The notes below the pieces were generated by a model. It had not been told where the DNA came from and did no database searches. It worked only from the letters and a program-made list of their open reading frames with translations. The position numbers and the translations under genes are program-made. A stretch of 64,000 bases of DNA from Paracoccus hibiscisoli (GTDB taxonomy: Bacteria > Pseudomonadota > Alphaproteobacteria > Rhodobacterales > Rhodobacteraceae): contig NZ_SUNH01000007.1 in assembly GCF_005048265.1 (NCBI RefSeq), positions 1-64,000 of the forward strand, written 5' to 3'. Positions 7,836-15,582 of the stretch are shown piece by piece (the stretch's first letter is position 1; the number at the start of each line of letters is the position of its first letter).

Positions 7836-8819
7836 TTATCGATTGCCGATTTCGGGGATGCCCATCATCAGCGGCACGCCGGTGTGCTGCGCGGCCTCGT
7901 CAAGCGCCTCGCGGGCGGCATCCCGCAGCGCGGCGTCGGGGTTGTAGAGGGTCGCGAAGAACCGCACGTCCTGGCCTGCCTTGCGGTACCGGAACCGGAC
8001 GGCAAGGCGGTAAAGCGCGCCTTCCTCGAACACCGGGATCGCGATCATGAACAGGTTGGGCAGGCGCAGGGGCTGACCGTCAGGCGTCCGATGCTCATCC
8101 AGGAACTGCACTTGGGTTTCGCCCGTGTCGCGGTTCGTCGTGACGTTCAGGTGCCCCGTCTCGTGGACGGCAAAGCTGCGGGACAGCTGGACCAGGGTGG
8201 AATACTGGCCGAACCGGCCCTGGAGCTGCGCGGCCACCTCGATCATGCGCTGTTCCCAAGGCTCGGCCCCGTCGATGTTGCCGCTCAAGAGCTTCGGCGT
8301 CGGATCGAGCAAGTCCTTGGCGTTCTCCTCGATGAACTCGCCAAACTCGTCCTTGGTCAGGGCCTTGCCGCTGATGCCGGTCCACCGCTTCCATTCATCG
8401 GACACCGGAAACTGATAGAGGGCGGTGTGGCGACCATAGTTGGCGCTCGGATCGCCCTGCCCCTGCTTCAGGTCCGGGGCACCTTCGCCGTGATAGTCGA
8501 TGATCGAAACCAGCTGGGGCCGAGGCTGCAGCTGCCCGAACAGCACCGTGTCATCGCCCTTGAAGCGATTGGTCCACTCGATCAGGCTGGGCAGATCGGA
8601 CAGGACCGCCTTGCCGGTGCGCTGCAGCGGCTTGAACTGTTCCAGGATGGCCTGATGCTTCTGGGTCAGATCATGCAGCACCATGCCTTTCGGCGCAGCG
8701 ACGATGAACGGCACCTCGGCGTCGTCAGAGCTGGGCGTGCTGACCGTCTGGACGGTTCCAAAGTCGCCCAGGTGTTCGAGGATGGTTTCAGCCACGTTCT
8801 TGCAGGGTTCTTGGCTCAC
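7836..8819 (-). CDS. DUF2303 (YfdQ-like) family protein
   Basis: The 327-residue protein shows the order I associate with DUF2303: an N-terminal region ending FIVAAPKGMVLHDLT, a middle with SIIDYHGEGAPDLKQGQG, a W-rich motif EWKRWTGISGKALTKDEFGEF, and a C-terminal strand-rich part with FMIAIPVFEEGALYRLAVRF. The family occurs in prophages (E. coli YfdQ) and has no known biochemical function. It usually lies beside phage recombination genes, as here. The downstream of the next gene pairs closely with it (11-bp gap), so the two may work together. Confidence 0.85.
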   Translation of the reverse strand: MSQEPCKNVAETILEHLGDFGTVQTVSTPSSDDAEVPFIVAAPKGMVLHDLTQKHQAILEQFKPLQRTGKAVLSDLPSLIEWTNRFKGDDTVLFGQLQPRPQLVSIIDYHGEGAPDLKQGQGDPSANYGRHTALYQFPVSDEWKRWTGISGKALTKDEFGEFIEENAKDLLDPTPKLLSGNIDGAEPWEQRMIEVAAQLQGRFGQYSTLVQLSRSFAVHETGHLNVTTNRDTGETQVQFLDEHRTPDGQPLRLPNLFMIAIPVFEEGALYRLAVRFRYRKAGQDVRFFATLYNPDAALRDAAREALDEAAQHTGVPLMMGIPEIGNR

Positions 8820-8830
8820 AGGTTCTCTCC

Positions 8831-9190
8831 TTATTCAGCGGTGCGCAGTTCACGGCGGCCGCCGACATCGCGGACCTCCATGCGGGACTGTGCGGGGTTG
8901 TGGGTGGTCAGGGCGCCGTCGCCGGTGATCCAGCCGATGGCCTTGTGCTTCGGCGGCTTGGGGCCGACGATCTTGTCCTCGATCGCCATTTCCATCTGGC
9001 CGTGCCGGTCCAGCTTCATGTCGATGGTGATGGTGATCTTGCCCTTGGCGGCGGTGCCGAAGTCGTGGGCGAATTGCTTCATCTCGACGTTGTTTGTCTC
9101 GATGCGCGCCAGCAGGTCGGGCAGGTAATCGCCGTTGTCGGCAAGCGATAGCAGCTGGTCGATGCTGCGCAATTCGGGGGCTTTGTTCAC
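8831..9190 (-). CDS. Hypothetical protein paired with DUF2303 gene
   Basis: A 119-residue protein (MNKAPELRSIDQLLSLADNG) with a helical N-terminus and a strand-rich middle (GKITITIDMKLDRHGQMEMA). It ends 11 bp before the DUF2303 gene on the same transcript. The pairing of a small beta protein with DUF2303 recurs in phages I know of, but its role is unknown. The upstream sequence carries a good purine-rich ribosome site. Confidence 0.7.
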   Translation of the reverse strand: MNKAPELRSIDQLLSLADNGDYLPDLLARIETNNVEMKQFAHDFGTAAKGKITITIDMKLDRHGQMEMAIEDKIVGPKPPKHKAIGWITGDGALTTHNPAQSRMEVRDVGGRRELRTAE

Positions 9191-9205
9191 ATCAGTCTCC
9201 TTGGG

Positions 9206-9517
9206 TTAAAAGTTGAGGGCCGCGGGTTCGGGCGTCAGGTCAAACCCGCGCCCGCCGTCCAGCTGGGCCAGCTCCTGATCCATGCTGTAGGCCTTGGGCG
9301 TGCCCTGCATGACGGGGGTGCCCGCGCCGCGCAGACGGTTGCTCCAGCCCTTCTCGCGGGCTGTGCGGGCGACGTGCCGGGCGGTCACACCCCATTCCCG
9401 GCAGGCGGGATAGCGGGACACCAGATCGTCCGCGATTTGTGCGCTGGTGCGTTCCCAGGTGAACTCGGTGCAGTCGTGGTGCAGGATCGCCGCAAGGGCC
9501 ATGGTGCGCGGGGTCAT
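9206..9517 (-). CDS. Hypothetical phage protein with an HTH-like N-terminus
   Basis: 103 residues. The first 65 (MTPRTMALAAILHHDCTEFT, then AQIADDLVSRYPACREWGVTARHVART) read as three helices with a possible helix-turn-helix. The tail is polar. Its ATG overlaps the stop of the upstream gene. No family recognised; a DNA-binding role is only a guess from the helix pattern. Confidence 0.6.
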   Translation of the reverse strand: MTPRTMALAAILHHDCTEFTWERTSAQIADDLVSRYPACREWGVTARHVARTAREKGWSNRLRGAGTPVMQGTPKAYSMDQELAQLDGGRGFDLTPEPAALNF

Positions 9518-9804
9518 GCGACACCGCCTTTCGGCTCATAGGCGGTCCCGTCCCGGAACATCACCTTGACCAGATTGCCGTCCTCCTGGTGCAGGGACCG
9601 GATCAAGGGGTGCCCACCGAAGATAGCACCGGGTTCCCCCGCCTCGTGACGTGCGATCAGATCGTCCTTTGTCTCGAAAGACATAAGCCCGGCACGCAGC
9701 AGGATGCGGACGGCGTCAACTTCTGACCTAGTGCGGACCTTGGCGCGGAATGCCTCGATCTGCCCCAGCAGCCCGTCGCCCAACTCATAGACACGCCGGG
9801 TCAT
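9514..9804 (-). CDS. Hypothetical phage protein, N-terminal ribbon-helix-helix-like
   Basis: 96 residues. The start RRVYELGDGLLGQIEAFRAK, followed by RSEVDAVRILLRAGLM, looks like a strand plus two helices as in ribbon-helix-helix regulators. The C-terminus is strand-rich (LVKVMFRDGTAYEP). ATGA overlaps join it to both neighbours. The fold reading is inference. Confidence 0.6.
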   Translation of the reverse strand: MTRRVYELGDGLLGQIEAFRAKVRTRSEVDAVRILLRAGLMSFETKDDLIARHEAGEPGAIFGGHPLIRSLHQEDGNLVKVMFRDGTAYEPKGGVA

Positions 9805-9977
9805 GCGGCACCGCCTGACTGCGCCGCGAACTCCCCCGCAGCGGTGATGACCAGCCCGCGCTTGCCCCTTGTGGCGAACCCAGCACTGACCAGTTCCGCG
9901 ACCGGGTTCTTCGCCTTGGCAGGCGCGCTGCCCGTGCTGGCGAGCTGATCCAGCAGCTTCTTGGCCTCGGGGCTCAT
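9801..9977 (-). CDS. Very small hypothetical protein (58 aa)
   Basis: An ATG at 9977 opens a 58-codon frame that ends in a TGA overlapping the next ATG at 9804, and its own start overlaps the upstream stop at 9974. The product begins MSPEAKKLLDQLASTGSAPA and ends GEFAAQSGGAA, with GFATRGKRGLVITAAG in the middle resembling the wing of a small winged-helix protein. Perfect coupling on both sides is the main support. Confidence 0.65.
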   Translation of the reverse strand: MSPEAKKLLDQLASTGSAPAKAKNPVAELVSAGFATRGKRGLVITAAGEFAAQSGGAA

Positions 9978-10201
9978 GCCGTCACCTCGGCCAGCTCATA
10001 GCCGCGCATGAACCCGGCCACGTCGCCCAGGTAATAGTCGGCGCCCATCTGCATCGGGTCAGAGCCCTCGCAGTAGAAGTAATCGCCAAGGCGCGTGGCC
10101 ATGACCGGGTTGCGGTGGATCAGGTTCGCATCCGCAGGGTGCAGGATGATGCGCGAGAAATCGGGGATTGCCTCGAAGTCGTGGCGGAGGGGGCCGGTCA
10201 T
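9974..10201 (-). CDS. Hypothetical phage protein (75 aa)
   Basis: MTGPLRHDFEAIPDFSRIIL starts a small acidic protein with a Tyr-rich C-terminal part (YFYCEGSDPMQMGADYYLGD). Coupled by ATGA to the genes on both sides. No family recognised. Codon use and coupling support it as real. Confidence 0.6.
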   Translation of the reverse strand: MTGPLRHDFEAIPDFSRIILHPADANLIHRNPVMATRLGDYFYCEGSDPMQMGADYYLGDVAGFMRGYELAEVTA

Positions 10202-10485
10202 TGAACCAGCCCTGCATTGCGCAGTGCCAGCTCGCCAGCACCTTCCCCATTGTCCCGGTCGAACAGGCGCGTGTCGATTTCGTCGCGGGCGAAGTTGAGC
10301 TTCATCACCCGGCCCTTGAGATAGTCGAAATAGGGGCGTTCCCCCCGGTCGGCCAGCAATTGGGCCGCCTCGTCCTCGGTCATGGGCTCGGGGGTGAAAT
10401 GTATGAACCCCATGCCTAGGGGCTGCGATGCGTTGTAGAGGGCTGCAAGTGCCTTCGGCTTATCGGCGTCTGCGATCTTGAACAT
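10198..10485 (-). CDS. Hypothetical phage protein (95 aa)
   Basis: The start was placed at 10485 (MFKIADADKPKALAALYNAS) because GAGGATCAACCG lies directly before it, while the longer open frame upstream has shadow-like composition. The body holds GMGFIHFTPEPMTEDEAAQL and LKGRVMKLNF, with a compact alpha/beta look. It follows recT by about 100 bp, a gap in which I see no other gene. Confidence 0.65.
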   Translation of the reverse strand: MFKIADADKPKALAALYNASQPLGMGFIHFTPEPMTEDEAAQLLADRGERPYFDYLKGRVMKLNFARDEIDTRLFDRDNGEGAGELALRNAGLVQ

Positions 10486-10588
10486 CGGTTGATCCTCGAT
10501 CTGTTGAAAAGGGCGGGCCGGTGCGGTTCGCTTCCCGGCCCGCCAGTTCTCCCCGCGCGCCACAGGCGACGGGCGGCGGGGAATGGGG

Positions 10589-11803
10589 TCAGGCGCGGTC
10601 GGCGGCGTATTTCCGCAGGTATTCGACCAGGGCGTCATGTTCGCTGGCGTCGGCCTTCTTGATCGTCTCCAGACGCGCGGCGAACATTTCGAGGGTGGCT
10701 TCAATGTCCTCGCCATCATCCAGGCTGAACTTGATTTCATCCTCGGTGCGCTGCAGCAGGTCGGTCAGGCTTTCCGTGCCACCAGCAGGCTGCGACAGGT
10801 CGAGGCCGGTCTGTTCCTGTTGCGCGGGCTCGTTGCTCGCCTGGCGGCGCGGCGCGGGCTTGTCCTCGACCTTGGCGCGGGTCTGGCGGCGGGCCGGTTC
10901 CCGTTCCCGCTCGGGTTCGATGGTCTGCTGCGTGGCCCGCTGGTCCTCGATCACCGGATCGCCGCCGACCTCGCCTGTCTCGGGGTCGTGTTCCTCGGCC
11001 TCGCCTTCGACCTCGTAGCCGCCCTCCGGGTTCTGGGCGAATTGCGAGAAATCCACCTGCTGATCGTCGATCGACAACGCATCGCCCAGCTTGCCGCCGT
11101 CCATTTCGATGCTGATGGGCAGATACTTGAACAGCGCGCGCACGGCGGTCTTGGCCGCCATCTCGTGCTGGTGCGCGATCCAGGGGCTGTCCTTCTTGTT
11201 GTATTTGACCGCCGTCTTGTAGCCCTGCGACCCGTCGCGGATCGCCATGACTTCATCCCAAGGCAGCACAACAAACGCCTCGCCGTCCGTGAGCTTGGCG
11301 TGGCAATAGGCATAGATCGGGTTGACGCGCTTGCCCTTCGGGCGATGCTTCAGGTGCTGTTCGGACCCATACTCAAAGCTGAACTCGTCGCCTTCATAGA
11401 CCACATCACCGTGGATATTGACGATGTGGCCGGAGCGGCGGGCCAGGTCGATCATGCCCTTGTAGCCAAGGATCAGCTGGACCTCGGTGATGTTCTTCCG
11501 GTTGTTCTTGAACGGGATCAGGTAGGCATGGCCGAGAGGCGTGTTTGCCTCAACGCCAAGGCTCGCGCAGGTCATCATGGCCCCTAGCAAGGACAGCGGG
11601 TCACACTCGCCCAGCTGGGGCGTGGTCCGCATAGCGTTCGCCATCAGGCGCAGCATCCGTTCCGGGCGCATATGGCCCGCAGCGACGGCGGCCAGCTGCT
11701 GCTTGGCCTGATCGTTCACCAGCAACTCGCGGACGTTCGCGACCTGACGGAGGGGTTTGGCGGAAATGGACGTTCCGGCAGATGGGCGGGCAATCTGGTT
11801 CAT
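10589..11803 (-). CDS. recT: RecT single-strand annealing recombinase
   Basis: The first ~235 residues carry RecT hallmarks: GHMRPERMLRLMANAMRTTP, SLLGAMMTCASLGVEANT, HAYLIPFKN, QLILGYKGMIDLARRSG and AAKTAVRALFKYLPIS. RecT-type proteins anneal complementary single strands and promote phage recombination in the cytoplasm. At 404 residues it is longer than the usual 270-330. The extra C-terminal ~165 residues are acidic and low-complexity, rich in Glu/Gln/Arg, like the tails that recruit SSB or an exonuclease. No YqaJ or RecE exonuclease lies next to it; the upstream neighbour is a coiled-coil protein. The start at 11803 has a clean ribosome site. Confidence 0.93.
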   Translation of the reverse strand: MNQIARPSAGTSISAKPLRQVANVRELLVNDQAKQQLAAVAAGHMRPERMLRLMANAMRTTPQLGECDPLSLLGAMMTCASLGVEANTPLGHAYLIPFKNNRKNITEVQLILGYKGMIDLARRSGHIVNIHGDVVYEGDEFSFEYGSEQHLKHRPKGKRVNPIYAYCHAKLTDGEAFVVLPWDEVMAIRDGSQGYKTAVKYNKKDSPWIAHQHEMAAKTAVRALFKYLPISIEMDGGKLGDALSIDDQQVDFSQFAQNPEGGYEVEGEAEEHDPETGEVGGDPVIEDQRATQQTIEPEREREPARRQTRAKVEDKPAPRRQASNEPAQQEQTGLDLSQPAGGTESLTDLLQRTEDEIKFSLDDGEDIEATLEMFAARLETIKKADASEHDALVEYLRKYAADRA

Positions 11804-11829
11804 GGTTCGGTTCTCCTATCGACCGCGGG

Positions 11830-12804
11830 TCAGGCGACGGTCTGGGTTTCGATAAAGGTCACGCCCGGGATCTCGGCGGGCCCGCCCTTACGGCGGCGCG
11901 CGGCGGTGCAGAGGCGTTCCATCTCCGCGATTAGCGCATCCCGGCTGTCGGCATCGGCCAGCAGGAAACCGAAGGCGCGGCGGGCGTTGCTGTCGCCGTC
12001 GATCTTGGCGGTGTGGACGGTGCGCGTGGCCATAGTGCGGCCCCCGCCGGTGGCGCTGGCGATCTGGGCGCGAACGGGTTTGGCCGCTGCCTTGGTGGCC
12101 TTCGCGGCATCCTTGGCGGCTTCCTCGGCCGCAGCCTGCGCGATCACGTCATTTCGGGCCGCTGCCTCGCGGGCCAGACGGTCGGCCTCGTCCTGCTTGC
12201 GCTTGGCCTCGGCCTGCGCAGCGCGGCGTTCCTCATCCAGCTTGCGCTGCTTCTCGGCAGCGAAGGCGGCCAGGATTTTCTTGAGGGACTCGCCCAGCTT
12301 CGTCAGCGGCCCGGTCAGCGTCTTGAACTTGGTGTCGACGGCGGTGGCCGCGTCCATATGCGGCTGCTTGGCAGCCTTGCGGGCGGCCTCGATGTCGGTG
12401 TGGCACTTGCGGGCTTGGGTCAGAAAGTCGTTCAGCTTTCCGGCCTGCTCGTCGTCCTCGACCGTGCCCTTGTCGAGCCACGCGCCGCCAGCGTCGGCCA
12501 GCTCGCGAACGCGGACCTCCAAGGCAGCGGCAATCTCGGGGTCATAGGGCGGCGGATTATTGTGCCCGACACGGGCAAACTGCTTATTCTGAGCTTCTTC
12601 GAGGAAAGCCAGCGTTTCGAGGCGCAGCTTTTCAAGCTCCGGTGCCCGATCGCCCGTGTTGGCGATGTCTGGCAGAACCTTTGTCTCCAGCTCGTGCATC
12701 AGGATGCCGACCGGCTGCAGCGATCCACCGATGAAGCCGCGTCCGCATTCCACGATATGCCGATGCAGGCTGTCGGCAAAGCTGCTCTGCTGTTGGTCGT
12801 TCAT
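11830..12804 (-). CDS. Long coiled-coil protein in the RecT operon
   Basis: 324 residues. An N-terminal segment contains FARVGHNNPPPYDPEIAAAL, a motif I have seen at the start of proteins accompanying phage recombinases. It is followed by a long Ala/Lys/Glu-rich coiled coil (about residues 120-250, KQRKLDEERRAAQAEAKRKQ) and a compact C-terminal region ending GVTFIETQTVA. The position directly upstream of recT is where a partner exonuclease would be expected, but I see no PD-(D/E)xK motif. It could be a structural or annealing cofactor. Function unknown. Confidence 0.7.
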   Translation of the reverse strand: MNDQQQSSFADSLHRHIVECGRGFIGGSLQPVGILMHELETKVLPDIANTGDRAPELEKLRLETLAFLEEAQNKQFARVGHNNPPPYDPEIAAALEVRVRELADAGGAWLDKGTVEDDEQAGKLNDFLTQARKCHTDIEAARKAAKQPHMDAATAVDTKFKTLTGPLTKLGESLKKILAAFAAEKQRKLDEERRAAQAEAKRKQDEADRLAREAAARNDVIAQAAAEEAAKDAAKATKAAAKPVRAQIASATGGGRTMATRTVHTAKIDGDSNARRAFGFLLADADSRDALIAEMERLCTAARRRKGGPAEIPGVTFIETQTVA

Positions 12805-12818
12805 GGTCGTGTCCTCTC

Positions 12819-13199
12819 TCAGGGTCTGATTGCGGCCATCTGGCCGAGGTCGATGGCGACGTGCGTGGCCGCCATGTCGGGGATCGAAGCGTGGGCGCCG
12901 GTCAGCCCGTCATATTCGCTGGCGCTGATCGGTCGGCAGTACGTCCAGACCGTCTCCGGACGGCACAGGTTGCCATTGCAGATCGCGCGCAGACGCTCGG
13001 GGGCGGTCAGCTCGCCCGTCTCCGGGTCGATGTCCTGTTCCATCCAGATTTCCACCGGGACGAACGGGCCGCCGCGCACCATCCGGCGCTTGAAATACCC
13101 GCATTGCGGTTTATCCTCGACGCGCGACACGCGCTCGCCTGCCACCGATCGACGCCAGAAGTCGTAAAGCGCGGCGTGGCTGCTGGGCTGGCGGATCAT
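12819..13199 (-). CDS. Hypothetical phage protein (126 aa)
   Basis: The start was set at 13199 (MIRQPSSHAALYDFWRRSVA), where ATG overlaps the upstream TGA. The central part WMEQDIDPETGELTAPERLR and ICNGNLCRPETVWTYCRPIS resembles small phage proteins of alphaproteobacteria that precede recombination genes. Cysteines are scattered rather than arranged as a metal site. No function assigned. Confidence 0.6.
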   Translation of the reverse strand: MIRQPSSHAALYDFWRRSVAGERVSRVEDKPQCGYFKRRMVRGGPFVPVEIWMEQDIDPETGELTAPERLRAICNGNLCRPETVWTYCRPISASEYDGLTGAHASIPDMAATHVAIDLGQMAAIRP

Positions 13200-13369
13200 G
13201 CGGGCACACGCGCCGGCAGGGCGTCCACCATGGCGTCGGTGCGCTTTGCGAGCCGGGACCATTCGTCCGCGGCCGCGGCATCACCGGCCCGGCGCGCGGC
13301 GCGCGCGGCATCCCATGCCGCGTCATTGAGTGCGCGAAGGGTCGCATCGACGGAAAGCAGCTTGCTCAT
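13196..13369 (-). CDS. Small helical hypothetical protein (57 aa)
   Basis: ATG at 13369 (MSKLLSVDATLRALNDAAWD) to TGA at 13196, overlapping its neighbours by ATGA on both sides. The 57 residues form two Ala/Arg-rich helices. A longer open frame runs upstream but has Arg/Pro-rich shadow composition, so the internal start is preferred. Confidence 0.55.
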   Translation of the reverse strand: MSKLLSVDATLRALNDAAWDAARAARRAGDAAAADEWSRLAKRTDAMVDALPARVPA

Positions 13370-13623
13370 GTCGCCACCGCCTTCGCTTCCAGGTCTTTCA
13401 TCGCCAGCCGTTCCCAGGCCTCGACGTGCTGGTCGAGGATGGCGGCATCGCGTCGGCCGAAGCTGGCGGTGCCCATGCGGACTCGGACCAGCCGCACGGC
13501 GAGCGGGGTTTGATCGTCCCAAGCAGCTACGAAGCTTGCCAGCGCGGGCCGAGGCTCGGCGCGTGGCATCTGCCACATAACCTGAAGCTGGATTTCGTCC
13601 TGGCGGATCATGGCGGCGCTCAT
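13366..13623 (-). CDS. Small hypothetical protein (85 aa)
   Basis: ATG at 13623 (MSAAMIRQDEIQLQVMWQMP), coupled by ATGA to both neighbours. The C-terminal half (RRDAAILDQHVEAWERLAMK) is helical, the N-terminal half strand-rich. No family recognised. Confidence 0.55.
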   Translation of the reverse strand: MSAAMIRQDEIQLQVMWQMPRAEPRPALASFVAAWDDQTPLAVRLVRVRMGTASFGRRDAAILDQHVEAWERLAMKDLEAKAVAT

Positions 13624-13901
13624 ACGTTCGCACGCGGGAATGAGGTGTTCGCCAGCCCGTGCTCGACCAGGCACACCACATCGCCCGGATGGACCCGGAA
13701 CATCGACCATCCGCCGCCAGGCGACGTGAAGATCAGGATGTCACCGTCCCGCCCGCCGGATGCGCCGAACCAAGTGGGCTTTTCGCCATACTCGGCCTCG
13801 TAGTAGGCCTGCGTTGCGGCCATCGACATACAATCGGGCGGGACGGCGGCGGCGGGGATGGGTGCCAGCGCGCAGGCGGCACAGATCAGGGCGCGGATCA
13901 T
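13620..13901 (-). CDS. Small secreted hypothetical protein
   Basis: 93 residues with a probable signal peptide (MIRALICAACALAPIPAAA, cleavage after about residue 19) and a mature part with YYEAEYGEKPTWFGASGGRD and MFRVHPGDVVCLVEHG. Export to the periplasm is inferred from the N-terminus. Being in an early phage operon, it could act in superinfection exclusion. It resembles small secreted proteins often called hypothetical in Rhodobacteraceae. Confidence 0.6.
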   Translation of the reverse strand: MIRALICAACALAPIPAAAVPPDCMSMAATQAYYEAEYGEKPTWFGASGGRDGDILIFTSPGGGWSMFRVHPGDVVCLVEHGLANTSFPRANV

Positions 13902-14350
13902 TTCAGAATCCTCCTCATGATGTAGGCCAGTGGCAGTGCCGCGAAGGCGCTGGCGAGAAACAGGCCGGAGCCAGACAGCGGCACAGCGGCGATGGGCGGC
14001 AGCTCGTGGTCGGGCGTACCCTCGCCGGGCTGTGGCAGCAGGCCGGGCCGCGTGATCGCGCAGCAGTCGATCAGACCGCCGCCGCCGACAAAGATGGGCA
14101 GGCCGCCATGCGAGGGGCCGATGCCACCGGGGGTTGCCAGCAGCGTGCCGACCGGATCGAATGTGGGCAGATCGAGAACAAATGCCTCGGCGGTCAGCGG
14201 ATGCGTCAGCGACGGCGCGTCAAAGTCGAATTTGGAGAGATAGGCCACGTCCGGTTCAGGTGTGACGTGCAGGCGGTCGGACTCGTCAGAGCGGTGATGC
14301 ACTAGGACCGGGATGCGGAACCCGATGAGGTCGAACCAGACGGCAGCCAT
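13898..14350 (-). CDS. Hypothetical protein with a C-terminal membrane anchor resembling a sorting tail
   Basis: 150 residues from ATG 14350 (MAAVWFDLIGFRIPVLVHHR). The body is strand-rich with Gly/Pro loops. The C-terminus reads VPLSGSG, then a hydrophobic helix (LFLASAFAALPLAYI), then MRRILK. This is the order found in VPLPA-CTERM/PEP-CTERM sorting signals. However, no signal peptide is visible at the N-terminus, so an ordinary tail anchor is equally likely. It is coupled to the genes on both sides. Confidence 0.6.
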   Translation of the reverse strand: MAAVWFDLIGFRIPVLVHHRSDESDRLHVTPEPDVAYLSKFDFDAPSLTHPLTAEAFVLDLPTFDPVGTLLATPGGIGPSHGGLPIFVGGGGLIDCCAITRPGLLPQPGEGTPDHELPPIAAVPLSGSGLFLASAFAALPLAYIMRRILK

Positions 14351-14484
14351 CACAGATCCCCCCGGAGCAGGGCGATGCGGCGCTCGATGTCCATGATCCA
14401 CTCCGGCACGTTCTGCCAGCGGGCAACGGCCAGAGCGATGCGGAGCGCGCCCAGCTTGGCGCGGCGTTTCACGTCGCGGATCAT
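14350..14484 (-). CDS. Very small basic protein (44 aa)
   Basis: ATG at 14484 (MIRDVKRRAKLGALRIALAV) to TGA at 14350-14352. It shares one base with the next ATG, and its start overlaps the previous stop. It is a basic amphipathic helix protein of 44 residues. Support is the coupling and Arg/Lys-rich helical sequence. Confidence 0.5.
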   Translation of the reverse strand: MIRDVKRRAKLGALRIALAVARWQNVPEWIMDIERRIALLRGDL

Positions 14485-14774
14485 TGGGCACCGCCTTCCG
14501 ACATCAGCGCCTGACAGGCTGACTCGGTCAGCCCGTTGCAACCTGCCGGGCGGGCGTCGGCGCGGGCCAGACCTTCGAGAAAGGTCGCAGCGATGAAGAG
14601 CACGATGGCGATGGCGGCCAGGGCGACAGCGAGCCGCGCGGGCCAGGACAGCGGCTTGATCGCGCACTCCTTGGCAGGCTGCGCAGCCTTCTCCTGCAGG
14701 AAGGCAAACAGCTCGTCGTGATCGGGATCGCCGCTGCTGCGCGGCGCAGAAGGATGGAAGGGGTCAGCGTGCAT
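14481..14774 (-). CDS. Single-pass membrane protein, first gene of the leftward operon
   Basis: ATG at 14774 preceded by TGGAGGCACCGCCG, a clear ribosome site. The 97 residues have a polar N-terminus (MHADPFHPSAPRSSGDPDHD), one transmembrane segment (about residues 46-66, ARLAVALAAIAIVLFIAATF) and a short outer part with two Cys. It begins the leftward operon about 60 bp downstream of the twin operator palindromes. Function unknown. Confidence 0.65.
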   Translation of the reverse strand: MHADPFHPSAPRSSGDPDHDELFAFLQEKAAQPAKECAIKPLSWPARLAVALAAIAIVLFIAATFLEGLARADARPAGCNGLTESACQALMSEGGAQ

Positions 14775-14834
14775 CGGCGGTGCCTCCAGTCTCGGCGGCA
14801 GCGATTGTCGCGGCCTGTGAGATGAAGGTGACAT

Positions 14835-14874
14835 GGACAATTGTCCGCGTCAACTATAAAAAGGACAATTGTCC
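14835..14874 (-). promoter_or_regulatory. Twin operator palindromes in the leftward early promoter region
   Basis: GGACAATTGTCC occurs at 14835-14846 and again at 14863-14874, 28 bp apart. The sequence between them is A/T-rich, as expected of a promoter. On the minus strand TTGTCC (in the distal copy) and GACAAT (in the proximal copy) are spaced 17 bp apart, so the operators themselves may form the -35 and -10 region. The same palindrome recurs at 21408, and a variant flanks the repressor gene at 16365 and 16390. Confidence 0.7.
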
Positions 14875-14942
14875 GCATAGATCGGGACAGAGTAGCACTC
14901 AGCCGCTATCCTACCGTGGCTAGCGTCAAGTAGTAGCGCATG

Positions 14943-14968
14943 AAAAAGCCCGCCGGTTGGGGCGGGCT
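14943..14968 (-). terminator. Rho-independent terminator of the repressor transcript
   Basis: Read on the minus strand, AGCCCGCC and GGCGGGCT form an 8-bp stem around a 6-base loop, followed by TTTTT. It lies 22 bp past the last gene of the repressor unit (14990) and separates it from the leftward early operon. Confidence 0.85.
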
Positions 14969-14989
14969 GGGTTCAATCTGGTGGCGAGA

Positions 14990-15319
14990 TCAGGAGAACA
15001 GGCTTGCTATTTCCTCACGGAGGATAACCGCAACTATCCCGAGGACATATACCGTAAGCCACTTGTAGTCGATCTTGCTGTCCAGCTTGCCTTCCATCCT
15101 GGCGAGCTGGATCTTGATAGCGGACATGTCCTCGCGATACGAACGCAGGTCCGCTTTCACTTCTTTCATGTCCTCTACCAAGCGATCTACGCGCGCGTCC
15201 ATGCCGCCTCCTGTTGGGCCACCCCCACCATGTGGGATGTTTGGTCCGAAAGGCAAGCGCGAGACGAAGTCCACGACCCGCGGGTCTGGAGGCGGATCCG
15301 GTCTATCTGAGTTTGCCAT
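14990..15319 (-). CDS. Coiled-coil protein with C-terminal membrane segment
   Basis: 109 residues. A Pro/Gly-rich N-terminus (DRPDPPPDPRVVDFVSRLPF) is followed by a heptad-like coiled coil (about 40-85, VDRLVEDMKEVKADLRSYRE) and a C-terminal hydrophobic segment (WLTVYVLGIVAVIL). It lies downstream of the repressor on the lysogenic transcript, a typical place for membrane-bound superinfection-exclusion proteins. That role is inferred from position and topology only. Confidence 0.65.
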   Translation of the reverse strand: MANSDRPDPPPDPRVVDFVSRLPFGPNIPHGGGGPTGGGMDARVDRLVEDMKEVKADLRSYREDMSAIKIQLARMEGKLDSKIDYKWLTVYVLGIVAVILREEIASLFS

Positions 15320-15572
15320 CTTCCCCCCAAATACAATCGTGTGCGGCTGTCATTGCTTCCTGTAGTTGTTGCGCACGCTCTCTAAGGGATTGTGCCTGCT
15401 CCTCCGTGATTTGTTGGCCAGAGATTGTGCGAGAGTTAGTTGCGCTCAGTTCAAACGACAGGGTGCCCACCGTCTGAATCGCATTATATAGATGCGCCAT
15501 AGCGGTCTGTGCGTACAGAACGTCTTTTTGCAATCGGTCGAATTCGTCCCTGCTGACCAAGCCGCTGCTCAT
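15303..15572 (-). CDS. Helical hypothetical protein on the lysogeny transcript
   Basis: 89 residues (MSSGLVSRDEFDRLQKDVLY), almost entirely helical with Gln/Glu-rich heptads near the C-terminus. It overlaps the following gene by 17 bp. It is expressed with the repressor and may act with the two small membrane proteins beside it. No family recognised. Confidence 0.6.
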   Translation of the reverse strand: MSSGLVSRDEFDRLQKDVLYAQTAMAHLYNAIQTVGTLSFELSATNSRTISGQQITEEQAQSLRERAQQLQEAMTAAHDCIWGEDGKLR

Positions 15573-15582
15573 GTTGATCCTC

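Noticed and set aside
7746..9128. Long plus-strand frame of 460 codons opposite the DUF2303 region
   Set aside because: Antisense of well-supported coupled minus-strand genes; composition is Arg/Gly/Leu shadow of GC-rich DNA with no motif.
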